DNA from: Mucilaginibacter celer
GTDB lineage: Bacteria; Bacteroidota; Bacteroidia; Sphingobacteriales; Sphingobacteriaceae
Assembly (NCBI RefSeq): GCF_003576455.2
Contig: NZ_CP032869.1
Location: forward strand, 1,426,001 to 1,490,000
Reading direction: 5' to 3'
DNA length: 64,000 nt
Shown here piece by piece: positions 29,413 to 38,362 of the stretch. A program made the position numbers and the translations under genes. The notes beneath the pieces are model-generated. The model had not been told where the DNA came from. It was given only the letters and a program-made list of their open reading frames with translations, and did not search any database. The stretch's first letter is position 1; every line of letters begins with the position of its first letter.

Positions 29413-29653
29413 TTAAACAGTGTTAGTTTTTGCAAATAAAACATAAAGTAACCGAAACACCAATTTGTTTTTTAATTGATTTAATTTGAGGTGTTGCAAA
29501 GTTGCAAGGTTTGAGTGTTAAAATATTGCAAAGTTTGCTTTGAAGAAGAATTAAAAATGAAAAAGTTGTAATTTTTTAAACTGAAATGCTAATATCTTAC
29601 CGAAACAAACATTTCAGGCTTAAAACCCTACAACCTTTTATTTAACAAAATGA

Positions 29654-30742
29654 TTACATCAGGAAACCGCCGCCCAGCAAATCATTTCCTTCATAAAACA
29701 CAGCCGACTGGCCCGGGGCAATGCCCGAAACGTTATGATGAAAATCAACTTTCATGTGCTCGCCCATTTGTAAAATAGTGCTCTGCGCACCGGCATCTTT
29801 ATAACGTATTTTGGTAATGGCCTCAAGCGGCTCAGTTATAGTTTCGTATTTAATGAGGTTGAGGTTTTTTACCCAGGCTTGTTTGCGTTCAAGCTCTTCG
29901 GCAGTGCCTAAAACCACGGTGTTGGTATGTGGATCGATGCGGGTTACAAACATAGGGTGGCCTAATGCTACGCCCAATCCTTTACGCTGGCCAATGGTAT
30001 AAAAAGGATACCCCTGGTGTTTACCAACTACGCGACCATCTGTAAGCACAAAATTACCGGGACCAACACGTTCGTCCAGGTCTTCAACCTTGTGCCTTAA
30101 AAAGGCGCGGTAATCATTATCGGGTACAAAGCAAATCTCGTAGCTTTCGCTTTTGCCTGCAAGTTCAATCTGTCCCATATCCAAAGCCATCTGCCTGATC
30201 TCGGGTTTTGAGAAGCTGCCTAATGGGAATTTGGTGCGCGCAAGGTTTTTTTGCGATACACCCCAAAGCACGTATGATTGATCTTTGTTTTCGTCTTTAC
30301 CTTTCGAGATCACGTAACGGCCATTATCCTGTAAACGGATGTTGGCGTAGTGACCGGTGGCTATAAATTCGCAATCCAATTTATCGGCACGTTTCAGCAA
30401 AGCCTCCCATTTAATGTGGGTGTTACATAGTACGCACGGGTTAGGGGTACGGCCAGCCAGATATTCATCAACAAAGTTATCTATCACAAAATCGCCAAAC
30501 TCGTTACGGATATCTAAAATATAATGAGGGAAGCCATAACCCACCGCAAGGGCGCGGGCATCATTGATGCTATCAAGGCTGCAGCAACCGGTTTCTTTCG
30601 AGCTCCCGCCCGATGAGGCATAGTCCCAGGTTTTCATGGTTAACCCAATAACCTCATAGCCCTGCTCATGCAGCATCACTGCCGCTACCGAACTATCAAC
30701 GCCACCACTCATTGCCACTAAGATCCTACCGTGCTTACTCAT
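29654..30742 (-). CDS. mnmA: tRNA-specific 2-thiouridylase MnmA (362 aa)
   Basis: Catalyses ATP-dependent 2-thiolation of the wobble uridine in Lys, Glu and Gln tRNAs. PP-loop SGGVDSS at residues 12-18, catalytic Cys103 in NPCVLCN and Cys204 in YEICFVPD. Length is typical. The start ATG at 30742 lies only 7 bases from a good -7 box (TATCTTTG, 30757-30750 on the minus strand), so the leader would be very short; no TTG occurs at the expected distance. The upstream 580 bases are gene-free until the 30-aa ORF on the other strand. Confidence 0.98.
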   Translation of the reverse strand: MSKHGRILVAMSGGVDSSVAAVMLHEQGYEVIGLTMKTWDYASSGGSSKETGCCSLDSINDARALAVGYGFPHYILDIRNEFGDFVIDNFVDEYLAGRTPNPCVLCNTHIKWEALLKRADKLDCEFIATGHYANIRLQDNGRYVISKGKDENKDQSYVLWGVSQKNLARTKFPLGSFSKPEIRQMALDMGQIELAGKSESYEICFVPDNDYRAFLRHKVEDLDERVGPGNFVLTDGRVVGKHQGYPFYTIGQRKGLGVALGHPMFVTRIDPHTNTVVLGTAEELERKQAWVKNLNLIKYETITEPLEAITKIRYKDAGAQSTILQMGEHMKVDFHHNVSGIAPGQSAVFYEGNDLLGGGFLM

Positions 30743-30757
30743 AATTTTGCAAAGATA

Positions 30758-31268
30758 CCTATTTGTATTTTATGTTAAGCCATGCTTGGTCAGGTTAGGG
30801 TAAAATGTAAGTTGCTGTACTTTTTTCAATTAGCCGGAAGTTAAGTTAACTATAAATCAAAGTTTTGTGGTTATTATTTAACGTGATACCGGGAGTCGGT
30901 ATTAAGGAATAGTGTGTTGTTTTATTGATGTTTTGTTAATGTGTTTTAAATGTTTAAACCGCAATAAGCTTAACATTATATTAATAACCTATAATAATTA
31001 AACATCGAGGGTGTGCGAAAGTACGCATGTTAGTGTAACAGATGGTAAAATATACGCGTAAAATCCCGTCGTTTTTAAATGATAAAAATCTGCGCTGAAG
31101 TTATATTTTTCGCTATAAATGTTACATTAAACGGAGGTGTAAAGGGTACACCAAAATCAAAAAATGTGCGTTTTTGTTAACAAAAATTTAAATTATAAAT
31201 GTACAGCCAACTATTATAAAAACCTGCAACATTATTTATTAAAAATAACGTAAAAGTGAAGTGGCCTA
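30758..31268. other. A/T-rich intergenic region upstream of the microprotein and mnmA
   Basis: No credible ORF on either strand. It contains a small hairpin GGTGTAAAGGGTACACC (about 31135-31151) and, at 31011-31041, a cluster of GTGTGCG, GTACGC and GTGTAAC words. These resemble on the reverse strand the half-site words in the elements at 1921 and 17200, but in a different order, so I do not claim homology. Confidence 0.5.
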
Positions 31269-31298
31269 TTGTAACAGACCTATTACATTATAAATTTG
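31269..31298 (+). promoter_or_regulatory. Bacteroidota sigma-A-type promoter for the microprotein gene
   Basis: TTG at 31269-31271, a 19-base spacer, and TAAATTTG at 31291-31298 match the Bacteroidota -33/-7 consensus TTG-N19-TAnnTTTG exactly. The spacer contains TGTAACAGACCTATTACA, an imperfect dyad that could be an operator. Confidence 0.7.
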
Positions 31299-31321
31299 CT
31301 ATATCCTAATTAATTGAAACG

Positions 31322-31414
31322 ATGTTAACTCAACTAACTTTAGAACAAAAATTACAGGGCGTAATTTTAGTGATTATTTGCTTTATTGCCGCAGCCAACT
31401 ACTTGATAAAGTAA
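31322..31414 (+). CDS. 30-residue single-span membrane microprotein
   Basis: A short ORF of 30 codons starting at ATG 31322. The N-terminal half is polar (LTQLTLEQKLQG) and the C-terminal half is a transmembrane stretch (VILVIICFIAAANYLI) ending in Lys. It is bracketed by a consensus promoter 24 bases upstream and a strong intrinsic terminator 30 bases downstream, so an mRNA of about 170 bases is expected. I do not recognise a family. It could instead be a non-coding small RNA with a chance ORF, but the hydrophobic C-terminal half favours a real membrane peptide. Confidence 0.6.
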   Translation: MLTQLTLEQKLQGVILVIICFIAAANYLIK

Positions 31415-31443
31415 CGCCAAACTATAAAGTATAACACGTTTAC

Positions 31444-31476
31444 GGTGCCTGCTACACGTAGCAGGCGCCTTTTTTT
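31444..31476 (+). terminator. Strong intrinsic terminator after the microprotein gene
   Basis: 11-bp stem GGTGCCTGCTA with TAGCAGGCGCC (one G-T pair), loop CACG, then seven T. Confidence 0.93.
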
Positions 31477-31508
31477 ATGCGGTGGGGAGGCACAGTACTT
31501 AAATTTAG

Positions 31509-31609
31509 CGTCATGCTGAACTTGTTTCAGCACCCCACACGCTAAGCAGTCGTGCCAAACAAAGCAGACTACTTGTCCTGTGGGATCCCGAAATAAATTC
31601 GGGATGACG
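31509..31609. repeat. Dispersed-type palindrome (CGTCATGCTGAAC ... GGGATGACG)
   Basis: Imperfect inverted repeat whose left arm begins CGTCATGCTGAACTTG and whose right arm ends AAATTCGGGATGACG. It is an intergenic repeat type often seen in Bacteroidota, here between the microprotein terminator and the convergent proA. Confidence 0.7.
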
Positions 31610-31665
31610 GCGGGATTCGGACGGCTTCCGGCATTACGCCGTGTGCTTTTAGTGGTTTTACTTTC

Positions 31666-32913
31666 CTACGGATTTCTCGTTTGCCCATCACCTCTCACCA
31701 ACCATTTATAGCTGGTAAGCTCTTCAAGCCCCATCGGCCCGCGCGCGTGGAGCTTTTGAGTACTGATGCCTATCTCGGCACCAAGGCCAAATTGCGCGCC
31801 ATCAGTAAAGGCGGTTGATACGTTAGCATAAACAGCCGCTGCATCTACATCATTTAAAAATTGGGCAATATTACCGGCATCTTCAGAGATTATAGCTTCG
31901 CTGTGTTTTGAACTGTTAGCAGCAATATATTCCAAAGCTTCCTGGAATGAGGCTACAGTTTTAATAGCCATCTTCATCGATAAAAATTCGGTGCCAAAAT
32001 GTTCAGGTTGCGCCTGATGAAGTAAAGCCGAAGGATAATCTGCTTCAAGGGCATTAAAAGCCTGCTCATCTGCAAAAATCTCTACTTCTTTTTGTTTGAG
32101 GATGTGCGCAAGGCGCGGCAAATCGGTTAAGCGCGATGAATGAATGATTAAACAGTCCAACGCGTTGCAAACGCTTACCCTGCGGGTTTTAGCGTTGGCG
32201 ATGATTTCAGCACCTTTTTCCAAATCGCCGCTTTCATCAAAGTAGGTATGTACAATGCCTGCACCGGTTTCAATTACAGGAACTTTGCTGTTATCCCGTA
32301 CAAAATCAATCAATGATTGGCTTCCTCTTGGGATCAACACATCTATATAACCAATGGCGTTCAATAAAGCGGCGGTTGCTTCACGCTCGGGAGGGAGCAA
32401 AGTAACCACGTTGGTGTCCACACCATGCTTTTCCAATATTTTATGAATAACGGAAATGATAGCCCTGTTTGAAAAATCGGCATCGCTGCCGCCCTTCAAT
32501 ACGCTGGTATTACCTGTTTTAAAACAAAGCGCGAACACATCAAAAGTAACATTTGGCCTTGCCTCATATATAACACCAATAACACCAAGCGGCACCCTGA
32601 TTTTTGATATGGATAAACCATTGGGCATTTCGGTTGCCGAAAGTTGTTTGCCAAGCGGGCTATCCAGTTTGGCTACGCTGATCATATCTGTGGCTATCCC
32701 TTTAATACGGTCGGCGGTAAGTTTCAGGCGGTCATATTTGGGATCGGCCGGGTCCATGCGATCAAGGTCTTTCTGGTTCTCGGCCAGGATGTATTCTGTT
32801 TGGGCTATGGCTTCTGCTGCCACATCTTCCAGCACCTGGTTTATCAAAGCAGTTGCAAGGGTAGGCTTGCGGCCGGCTTCGCGGGCTCTATCAAAATAGC
32901 TGTTATAGTTCAT
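31666..32913 (-). CDS. proA: Gamma-glutamyl phosphate reductase (415 aa)
   Basis: Second step of proline synthesis: NADPH-dependent reduction of gamma-glutamyl phosphate to glutamate semialdehyde. Aldehyde-dehydrogenase fold with catalytic Cys249 in [21 protein letters not shown] at 115-125 and the LKGGSDA loop at about 139-145. The start is 6 bases after the proB stop, so the two form a tight operon with proB first. Confidence 0.98.
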   Translation of the reverse strand: MNYNSYFDRAREAGRKPTLATALINQVLEDVAAEAIAQTEYILAENQKDLDRMDPADPKYDRLKLTADRIKGIATDMISVAKLDSPLGKQLSATEMPNGLSISKIRVPLGVIGVIYEARPNVTFDVFALCFKTGNTSVLKGGSDADFSNRAIISVIHKILEKHGVDTNVVTLLPPEREATAALLNAIGYIDVLIPRGSQSLIDFVRDNSKVPVIETGAGIVHTYFDESGDLEKGAEIIANAKTRRVSVCNALDCLIIHSSRLTDLPRLAHILKQKEVEIFADEQAFNALEADYPSALLHQAQPEHFGTEFLSMKMAIKTVASFQEALEYIAANSSKHSEAIISEDAGNIAQFLNDVDAAAVYANVSTAFTDGAQFGLGAEIGISTQKLHARGPMGLEELTSYKWLVRGDGQTRNP

Positions 32914-32919
32914 GGTGTT

Positions 32920-33999
32920 TTAGCCTTGTAAGTAAAGATAATCATAATGTACCAGCGCCTTTTGGTTTTTATGGCCAACGCGCTCACGGGCCTTGTCCGA
33001 TCCGTATTCGGCAATGCCCAGGCCAATCAGTTTATCGGCATCGTCAATAATCTTAATAACGTCGCCTTTTTTAAAATCAGTGACAACGCCAACTATACCA
33101 ATGGGTAACAGGCTGGTGGCTTTGTTGGATAGGAGGGCTTCCCTTGCACCGGCATTGATCAAAACGCTGCCAGTGGCCGATTTTTCGGAGTGCGCTATCC
33201 ATTTCTTTTTGCCTGAAGCCGTTTTGCTCGGCACAAAGCGGGTATGGATCACACTTTTATCCAAAAGATCGGTAAGTACATTATCCCTTGTGCCGTTAGC
33301 GATATGCACATTTATACCAAGCTGCGCTGTTTTTTGTGCCATGGTTGATTTGGTGATCATTCCGCCACGACCAAACTGCGAGCGTCCCGAAGAAACAAAA
33401 GCTGAAAAGTCAATTTCCTTTCCGCTTACCTCATCTATCACAGCCGAGCCTTCCGCTTTCGGATCACCGTTATAAATCCCATCAACATTAGTTAAAATAA
33501 TGAGGGCATTGGCGTTGAGCATAGAGGCCAGCAAACCGGCCAGTTCATCATTATCAGTAAACATCAGCTCGGTTACCGATACTACGTCGTTCTCGTTAAC
33601 TACCGGGATCACTTCGTGCTGTAACAAAGCTTCGAGGCAGTTTTTCATGTTGAGGTAGTGTTTTCTGTCGCGAAAATCCTCGGCAGTAACCAAAACCTGC
33701 GAACATAATATATTGTGCTTTTCAAAAAGCTGCGAATAGGTATTGATGAGCTTTACCTGCCCGATAGAAGCCAGTAATTGACGTGCTGCCACGGCATCGG
33801 CCTTTTCAGATACGGTAATCAGGCTCCGGCCCGATGCTACGGCTCCGGATGATACCAATATTACTTCTTTACCTTGTTTTTTGATGGCCGAGATCTGGTC
33901 AACCAGGTGCGCTATCCGCTGCTGATCGGGGAGACCGTTTTTTTGTGTTAATACGTTCGAACCGATTTTGATGATGATACGCTGGTAATTAAAGGCCAT
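32920..33999 (-). CDS. proB: Glutamate 5-kinase (359 aa)
   Basis: First step of proline synthesis, phosphorylating glutamate. Amino-acid kinase domain at about residues 1-260 (KIGSNVLTQ at 11-19, VSSGAVASG near 50, VNENDVVS near 140, GRGGMITK near 214) followed by a C-terminal PUA domain (GSVLINAGAREALL.. to the end). ATG at 33999 opens a divergent region shared with the TonB receptor. No proline-rich leader or attenuator was seen upstream. Confidence 0.97.
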   Translation of the reverse strand: MAFNYQRIIIKIGSNVLTQKNGLPDQQRIAHLVDQISAIKKQGKEVILVSSGAVASGRSLITVSEKADAVAARQLLASIGQVKLINTYSQLFEKHNILCSQVLVTAEDFRDRKHYLNMKNCLEALLQHEVIPVVNENDVVSVTELMFTDNDELAGLLASMLNANALIILTNVDGIYNGDPKAEGSAVIDEVSGKEIDFSAFVSSGRSQFGRGGMITKSTMAQKTAQLGINVHIANGTRDNVLTDLLDKSVIHTRFVPSKTASGKKKWIAHSEKSATGSVLINAGAREALLSNKATSLLPIGIVGVVTDFKKGDVIKIIDDADKLIGLGIAEYGSDKARERVGHKNQKALVHYDYLYLQG

Positions 34000-34143
34000 T
34001 ATAATTGCAGAGGTTGAGGCGCCAATATTACAAAATTGAGCCTGATTTGACCTTGTTTATTTTGAAATATCCAGTAAAATGATGGATTTTATAGTGAAAT
34101 GATGCGAAAATCATCAAAAAATGAAAAAAGAGAAGCAAAACTA

Positions 34144-34173
34144 TTGACAGGTGGTTTTAAATTTTTACATTTG
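34144..34173 (+). promoter_or_regulatory. Promoter for the leader ORF and TonB receptor
   Basis: TTG at 34144-34146, exactly 19 bases, then TACATTTG at 34166-34173, a full match to the Bacteroidota consensus. Transcription would begin around 34178-34181, about 13 bases before the leader ORF ATG. Confidence 0.8.
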
Positions 34174-34192
34174 TCTACTAATTCTATAGACA

Positions 34193-34267
34193 ATGTATCA
34201 TTTCAATGCAATTGCCGTTCAATCCATGTTTAAAATGCAGCTCCAAACTGCAGGGTGTTGTTGTTGA
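34193..34267 (+). CDS. 24-residue leader ORF ending in Cys-Cys-Cys
   Basis: Short ORF between a consensus promoter and the TonB-receptor gene. The last codons are GGG TGT TGT TGT TGA, so the peptide ends Gly-Cys-Cys-Cys. A small hairpin (GTTGAT 34263-34268 with ATCAAC 34279-34284) overlaps the last Cys codon and the stop; another (TGCAG/CTGCA) lies just before the Cys run. The TonB receptor ATG is 68 bases downstream and no intrinsic terminator lies between. A ribosome starved of Cys-tRNA would stall on this run. Role as a sensor is inference from position next to sulfate-assimilation genes; poly-Cys upstream ORFs are known to control cysteine genes in mycobacteria, and Cys-motif leader ORFs control copper-responsive TonB receptors in Bordetella. 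Confidence 0.65.
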   Translation: MYHFNAIAVQSMFKMQLQTAGCCC

Positions 34268-34335
34268 TATAACCTTCCATCAACATAATACAAACCAACT
34301 CACAATTTTTAATAACCACCACCACCAACTATTTC

Positions 34336-37281
34336 ATGAAAATTTTTACAAACTCAATTAAAATAATTGTGCTTTTCCTGGTACTGTTACCAGGCTTAAG
34401 TTACGCGCAATTAAACGGCTCATATATTTTGAGCGGAAAGGTTAATGACGATCAGGGCAAGCCACTGGTAGGGGCAACCGTATCTATTAAAGGTACAAGC
34501 AACAAAACATCAACCGATACAACCGGTAAGTTCTCACTAACCACCAGTGCCAAATTACCTTATACATTGGTTTTTACCGCTGTAGGCTATCAGCCACAGG
34601 AGTTTTATATTAAAAACGCCAACAGCGCTGTAAATATCACCTTAACCACGCAATCGTTACTGGTTAACGAGGTAGTAGTTACGGCATCCCGGAAGGAAGA
34701 AAAACTGCTCCGCTCGCCGGTAGCTATCGAAAAGCTGAGCATCACGGCGTTGAAGCAGTCGCCGGGCCCAAGCTTTTATGACGCTTTGGAAAACGTGAAG
34801 GGCGTGCAGATGACCACCACCAGTATCACCCTGAAAGTGCCTAATACACGTGGCTTTAACAGCCCTAACAACTTTAGGTTTATGCAGCTGGTTGATGGTG
34901 TTGATATGCAGTCGGCCACGTTAGGAGTACCGCTGGGTAACGCTATTGGCCCCACCGAGCTGGATATTGCCAGTATTGAGATCACTCCGGGTGCGGCTGC
35001 TGCACTTTATGGTACTAATGCTATTAACGGTTTATCAAACCTTTTCACCAAAGACGCTTTTAAATATCAGGGCTTAAGTTTTTATCATCGCCAGGGCCTT
35101 AACCACGTGGGTAAAGACCGTTTGGGGGCCAGTTCAATTACCGAAGACGCATTGAGATTTGCCAAAGCTTTTAACGATAAATTTGCCGTTAAGGTAAACT
35201 TCAGCTACATGCAGGGTCAGGACTGGCAATCTGATACCCGGAACGACCAGAACCCAACCAACCTGAAATCGGCCAACCCTGCTTATCCCGAATTAACCGG
35301 TACAAGCAACGCTGCTTACGACGGCTGGAACAAATACGGTGACGATGCGCTTGCAGGCAGTAATACCGTATCCATAAAAGGGATTACCGTTGACGGCAAA
35401 GCCCGCCCCAACCTGCTTGTAGCCCGCACTGGCTATAACGAGGTTGACCTGGTTGATCCGCACGTGAAAAACTTAAAACTGGACGGTACACTGGCTTATA
35501 AATTATCGCCCACTACTACGCTATCATATACTTACCGTTATGGTAAACTGGATGGTGTATTTCAGCGCGGTAACAAAATTTCGTTACAGGGTGCTACCGT
35601 ACAAAACCATAAAGTAGAGTTGAAAGGTAAAGATTTCCTGGTTCGTGGCTATGAATCTATCGAAAATACAGGCAATTCATTCAACGTAAAACCATTGGCC
35701 GATAACCTTGATCTGAACCATGCCAGCAACTCGGCCTGGGGAACTTTGTATGGTAATGCTTTAAAAGCTTATAACGGAGGCGTATTAACTTCAGCTAACC
35801 TTGCGGCTGCCGAGCAGGCTGCCCGTGCCGCCGCAGATAAAGGTAGAGTTGAACCGGGTACGCCCGAGTTTGATGCACTACGCAAAACCATCATCGGCAT
35901 TAACAACTGGGATATCAAATCAAGCCTGATCCCGAATGCTCCGGCAACCGGCGGTGCAGCTTTGTGGCAAAAAAGCCATTTATATAACGGCGAGGCCCAG
36001 TGGGACCTGAGCAGCAAAGTGAAATTTGTTGACCTGTTGGTTGGTGGCGACGTTCGCGTGTACAGTATCACTCCTGATGGTAACAACTTTGTAGATTTTA
36101 CCCGTCCGATTGCTGATAGGAACACTCCTTTGGCAGATGGCTCATTTGGTAAAGATGTGATCTACAAAAAATACGGTGCATTTACCCAGGTTACCAAAAC
36201 TTTTTTCGATGAGAAGTTGAAATTATTTGGTTCTATCCGCTGGGATCACAACCCTTATTTCGATCCTAAATTTACACCGCGTTTGGCGGCGGTTTATACC
36301 GTTAACCAGAACCACAACTTCAGGTTTACTTTCCAGAATGGTTACCGTTTCCCATCATTGTTCGAGGCTTTATCGTACGTAAACAATGGCCGTGTAAAAC
36401 GCGTGGGTAGTTTGCCGTTTATTAACGAGGGGTTGGGTTATTTAGGTAATAGTTATACCCAAACATCAGTTGTGGCTTTTAACGCTGCTGTAAACGCAGC
36501 CGGCGGCAGCGATCAGGCTGCATTGGCTAACCGCAATTTATTACAGGTTGCCAACCTGCCACCCGCCCGCCCAGAACAGATCACTTCTTTCGAGGTTGGC
36601 TACAAAGGCATAGTTGCTGATAATAAAGTGTTTATTGATATTGATGCCTACACCAACCGCTACGATGGTTTCCTTGGCCAGGTGCAGGTATTTGTGCCTA
36701 ACGGTGTAACAGTAGGCTCGGACGCCGCAGTGTTGGCCATGCTTGATATCAACCGCGACCCTACAACAGGTACTTCAAGCAATGCGGCCAGCCAGGGCCA
36801 GGCCAGGTATCGTGTGTATACCAATGCTAAAAACATTTATCACAATTATGGTTCATCGGCTGGTGTTACCTATAATTTCTATCAGCACTACACCATATCG
36901 GGTAACGTAAGCTACAACAAACTTAAAGCTCAAAAAGCTTCAGATATTTTCGTTACCGGTTTCAATACACCCGAATGGTCGGGCAACGTATCATTTGGTA
37001 ACCGCGAGGTGGTTAAGAATTTTGGTTTCAATGTGGTGTACAAATGGCAGCAGTCATACCTGTGGGAAAGTCCGCTGGTTACAGGTACTGTACCATCAAT
37101 TAAAACTGTTGATGCGCAGGTTACTTACCGTGTACCGCAATACTACACAACCTTTAAAGCTGGCGCCACCGATATTTTTAATAAAAGATATTACCAATAC
37201 GCAGGCGGCCCAACCATCGGCGGCTTGTATTATGTATCGGTTACTCTTGATGGTTTATTAGCAGGAAACAATAATAAATAA
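34336..37281 (+). CDS. TonB-dependent outer membrane receptor (981 aa)
   Basis: Signal peptide at residues 1-25 (ending LSYAQ), carboxypeptidase-regulatory-like domain at about 30-115 (LSGKVNDDQGKPLVGATVSI), then a TonB-box-like VNEVVVTASRKEEK, a plug domain to about 250 and a 22-strand-type barrel to the C-terminus. It would import a ligand with energy from TonB/ExbBD. No SusD partner follows, unlike glycan systems. It faces the sulfur assimilation operon and has a Cys-Cys-Cys leader ORF, which points to a sulfur-containing ligand, but a metal or siderophore is not excluded. Confidence 0.95.
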   Translation: MKIFTNSIKIIVLFLVLLPGLSYAQLNGSYILSGKVNDDQGKPLVGATVSIKGTSNKTSTDTTGKFSLTTSAKLPYTLVFTAVGYQPQEFYIKNANSAVNITLTTQSLLVNEVVVTASRKEEKLLRSPVAIEKLSITALKQSPGPSFYDALENVKGVQMTTTSITLKVPNTRGFNSPNNFRFMQLVDGVDMQSATLGVPLGNAIGPTELDIASIEITPGAAAALYGTNAINGLSNLFTKDAFKYQGLSFYHRQGLNHVGKDRLGASSITEDALRFAKAFNDKFAVKVNFSYMQGQDWQSDTRNDQNPTNLKSANPAYPELTGTSNAAYDGWNKYGDDALAGSNTVSIKGITVDGKARPNLLVARTGYNEVDLVDPHVKNLKLDGTLAYKLSPTTTLSYTYRYGKLDGVFQRGNKISLQGATVQNHKVELKGKDFLVRGYESIENTGNSFNVKPLADNLDLNHASNSAWGTLYGNALKAYNGGVLTSANLAAAEQAARAAADKGRVEPGTPEFDALRKTIIGINNWDIKSSLIPNAPATGGAALWQKSHLYNGEAQWDLSSKVKFVDLLVGGDVRVYSITPDGNNFVDFTRPIADRNTPLADGSFGKDVIYKKYGAFTQVTKTFFDEKLKLFGSIRWDHNPYFDPKFTPRLAAVYTVNQNHNFRFTFQNGYRFPSLFEALSYVNNGRVKRVGSLPFINEGLGYLGNSYTQTSVVAFNAAVNAAGGSDQAALANRNLLQVANLPPARPEQITSFEVGYKGIVADNKVFIDIDAYTNRYDGFLGQVQVFVPNGVTVGSDAAVLAMLDINRDPTTGTSSNAASQGQARYRVYTNAKNIYHNYGSSAGVTYNFYQHYTISGNVSYNKLKAQKASDIFVTGFNTPEWSGNVSFGNREVVKNFGFNVVYKWQQSYLWESPLVTGTVPSIKTVDAQVTYRVPQYYTTFKAGATDIFNKRYYQYAGGPTIGGLYYVSVTLDGLLAGNNNK

Positions 37282-37311
37282 GAGCTTTTATTACGTTTTA
37301 TATTAGTTTGT

Positions 37312-37349
37312 AAGGGGATGGTCATGAAAGTGGCCATCCCTTTCTTTTT
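37312..37349 (+). terminator. Terminator after the TonB receptor
   Basis: Stem GGGATGGTC (37315-37323) with GGCCATCCC (37332-37340), one G-T pair, followed by TTTCTTTTT. Confidence 0.85.
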
Positions 37350-37386
37350 AACCGTTGATTTGGGGTGATTACGTTGATTTCGCTGA

Positions 37387-37480
37387 TGTCTGAACCGGAA
37401 TTTGGGGGGAATTATTAGAATTTATCGAATTTGCTTAAATTCTGTTAATTCCTTAATTCCCCCAAATTCGAGCTCAGACA
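37387..37480. repeat. Palindromic repeat family 2, copy 1 (TGTCTGAACCGGAATTT)
   Basis: Arms 37387-37414 and 37454-37480 pair imperfectly (TGTCTGAACCGG... with ...CGAGCTCAGACA). The interior matches the reverse complement of the interior of 44709-44801, so the two copies are in opposite orientation. It lies between the convergent TonB receptor and cysH genes, flanked by GTGATTAC/GTAATCAC words. Confidence 0.8.
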
Positions 37481-37651
37481 AAAAAAATCAGTGTAATCAC
37501 CTTAATCAAAAAAATCAGCCTAATAAAAAGGCCAACTGATTTTTCAACCAATTGACCTACGTATAAAAAAAGCGTCTTTAGTTTATTGTTTAGAAGGATA
37601 TTAACCGATGCCCATCAACGAAATCAGCGTAATCACAAAACATCAACGGTT

Positions 37652-38362
37652 CTACTTGGCGGTTACCTCATGCAGCCCGCATTCCTTCTTCGATTGATCT
37701 TCCCACCACCATCTGCCGGCGCGGAAATCTTCGCCCTCGGCTACGGCTCGGGTACATGGCATACAGCCGATGCTTGGGAAACCTTTATCGTGCAGGGAGT
37801 TGTAAGGGATGTTATATTGTTTGATGTAGGCTTTTACCTCATCCAATGTCCAGCTAAAAATTGGGTGGAATTTTACCAACTGGTTTTGCTCGTCCCATTC
37901 GGTATCGTGCATGTCATGGCGGTTAACCGATTGCTCGGCGCGGATACCGGTGATCCAGATCTTATTGCCTTTTAGCGCTCGTTTAAGCGGTTCAATTTTA
38001 CGGATGCCGCAGCATTCCTTGCGGTTCTCTACCGATTCGTAGAAACTGTTGGGGCCCTTTTTGCTTACCATTTCTTCCAACAATTCGTTGTTAGGGTAGT
38101 AGGCATGGATAGGCTTCTGGTACCTGTTCATGGTGCTGGCCCAAACCGAATAGGTTTCGCGGAAAAGCCTGCCGGTTTCTAACGTAAATACTTTAATCGG
38201 CAGGTTATTGGCAAAGATCATGTGGCTGATCACCTGGTCTTCCCAGCCGAAACTGGTGGAGAAGATCACCTCGCCGGGATATAGTTCGGCCAGTTTGCTG
38301 AGCGCCTCAACGGGGGTAAGCCCGGCTATTTGTTGTTGTATATTTTCTAAAGCTAAGCTCAT
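37652..38362 (-). CDS. cysH: Assimilatory APS reductase, iron-sulfur type (236 aa)
   Basis: Reduces adenylyl sulfate to sulfite with thioredoxin. Cys117-Cys118 (ECCGIRK) and Cys200-x2-Cys203 (GCMPCT) are the four 4Fe-4S ligands that mark APS rather than PAPS specificity, and Cys228 in KKECGLH is the catalytic cysteine. Short relative to typical enzymes, but all motifs are intact. Its ATG overlaps the stop of the upstream fusion gene (ATGA). It is the last gene of the sulfite reductase operon. No cysD/cysN (ATP sulfurylase) is in the window. Confidence 0.95.
   Translation of the reverse strand: MSLALENIQQQIAGLTPVEALSKLAELYPGEVIFSTSFGWEDQVISHMIFANNLPIKVFTLETGRLFRETYSVWASTMNRYQKPIHAYYPNNELLEEMVSKKGPNSFYESVENRKECCGIRKIEPLKRALKGNKIWITGIRAEQSVNRHDMHDTEWDEQNQLVKFHPIFSWTLDEVKAYIKQYNIPYNSLHDKGFPSIGCMPCTRAVAEGEDFRAGRWWWEDQSKKECGLHEVTAK

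Noticed and set aside
31011..31041. Third copy of the array-type regulatory element
   Set aside because: Shares half-site-like words GTGTGCG/GTACGC/GTGTAAC with the reverse strand of the two elements, but the order and spacing differ and no TTTGGTAT motif is at the right distance.
34000..34140. Proline attenuator before proB
   Set aside because: No short ORF with Pro codons and no terminator-like stem was found upstream of proB.
37586..37975. 129-codon plus-strand ORF over cysH
   Set aside because: Antisense shadow of cysH, which carries all four Fe-S cysteines and the catalytic cysteine; the shadow shows no domain or signal.
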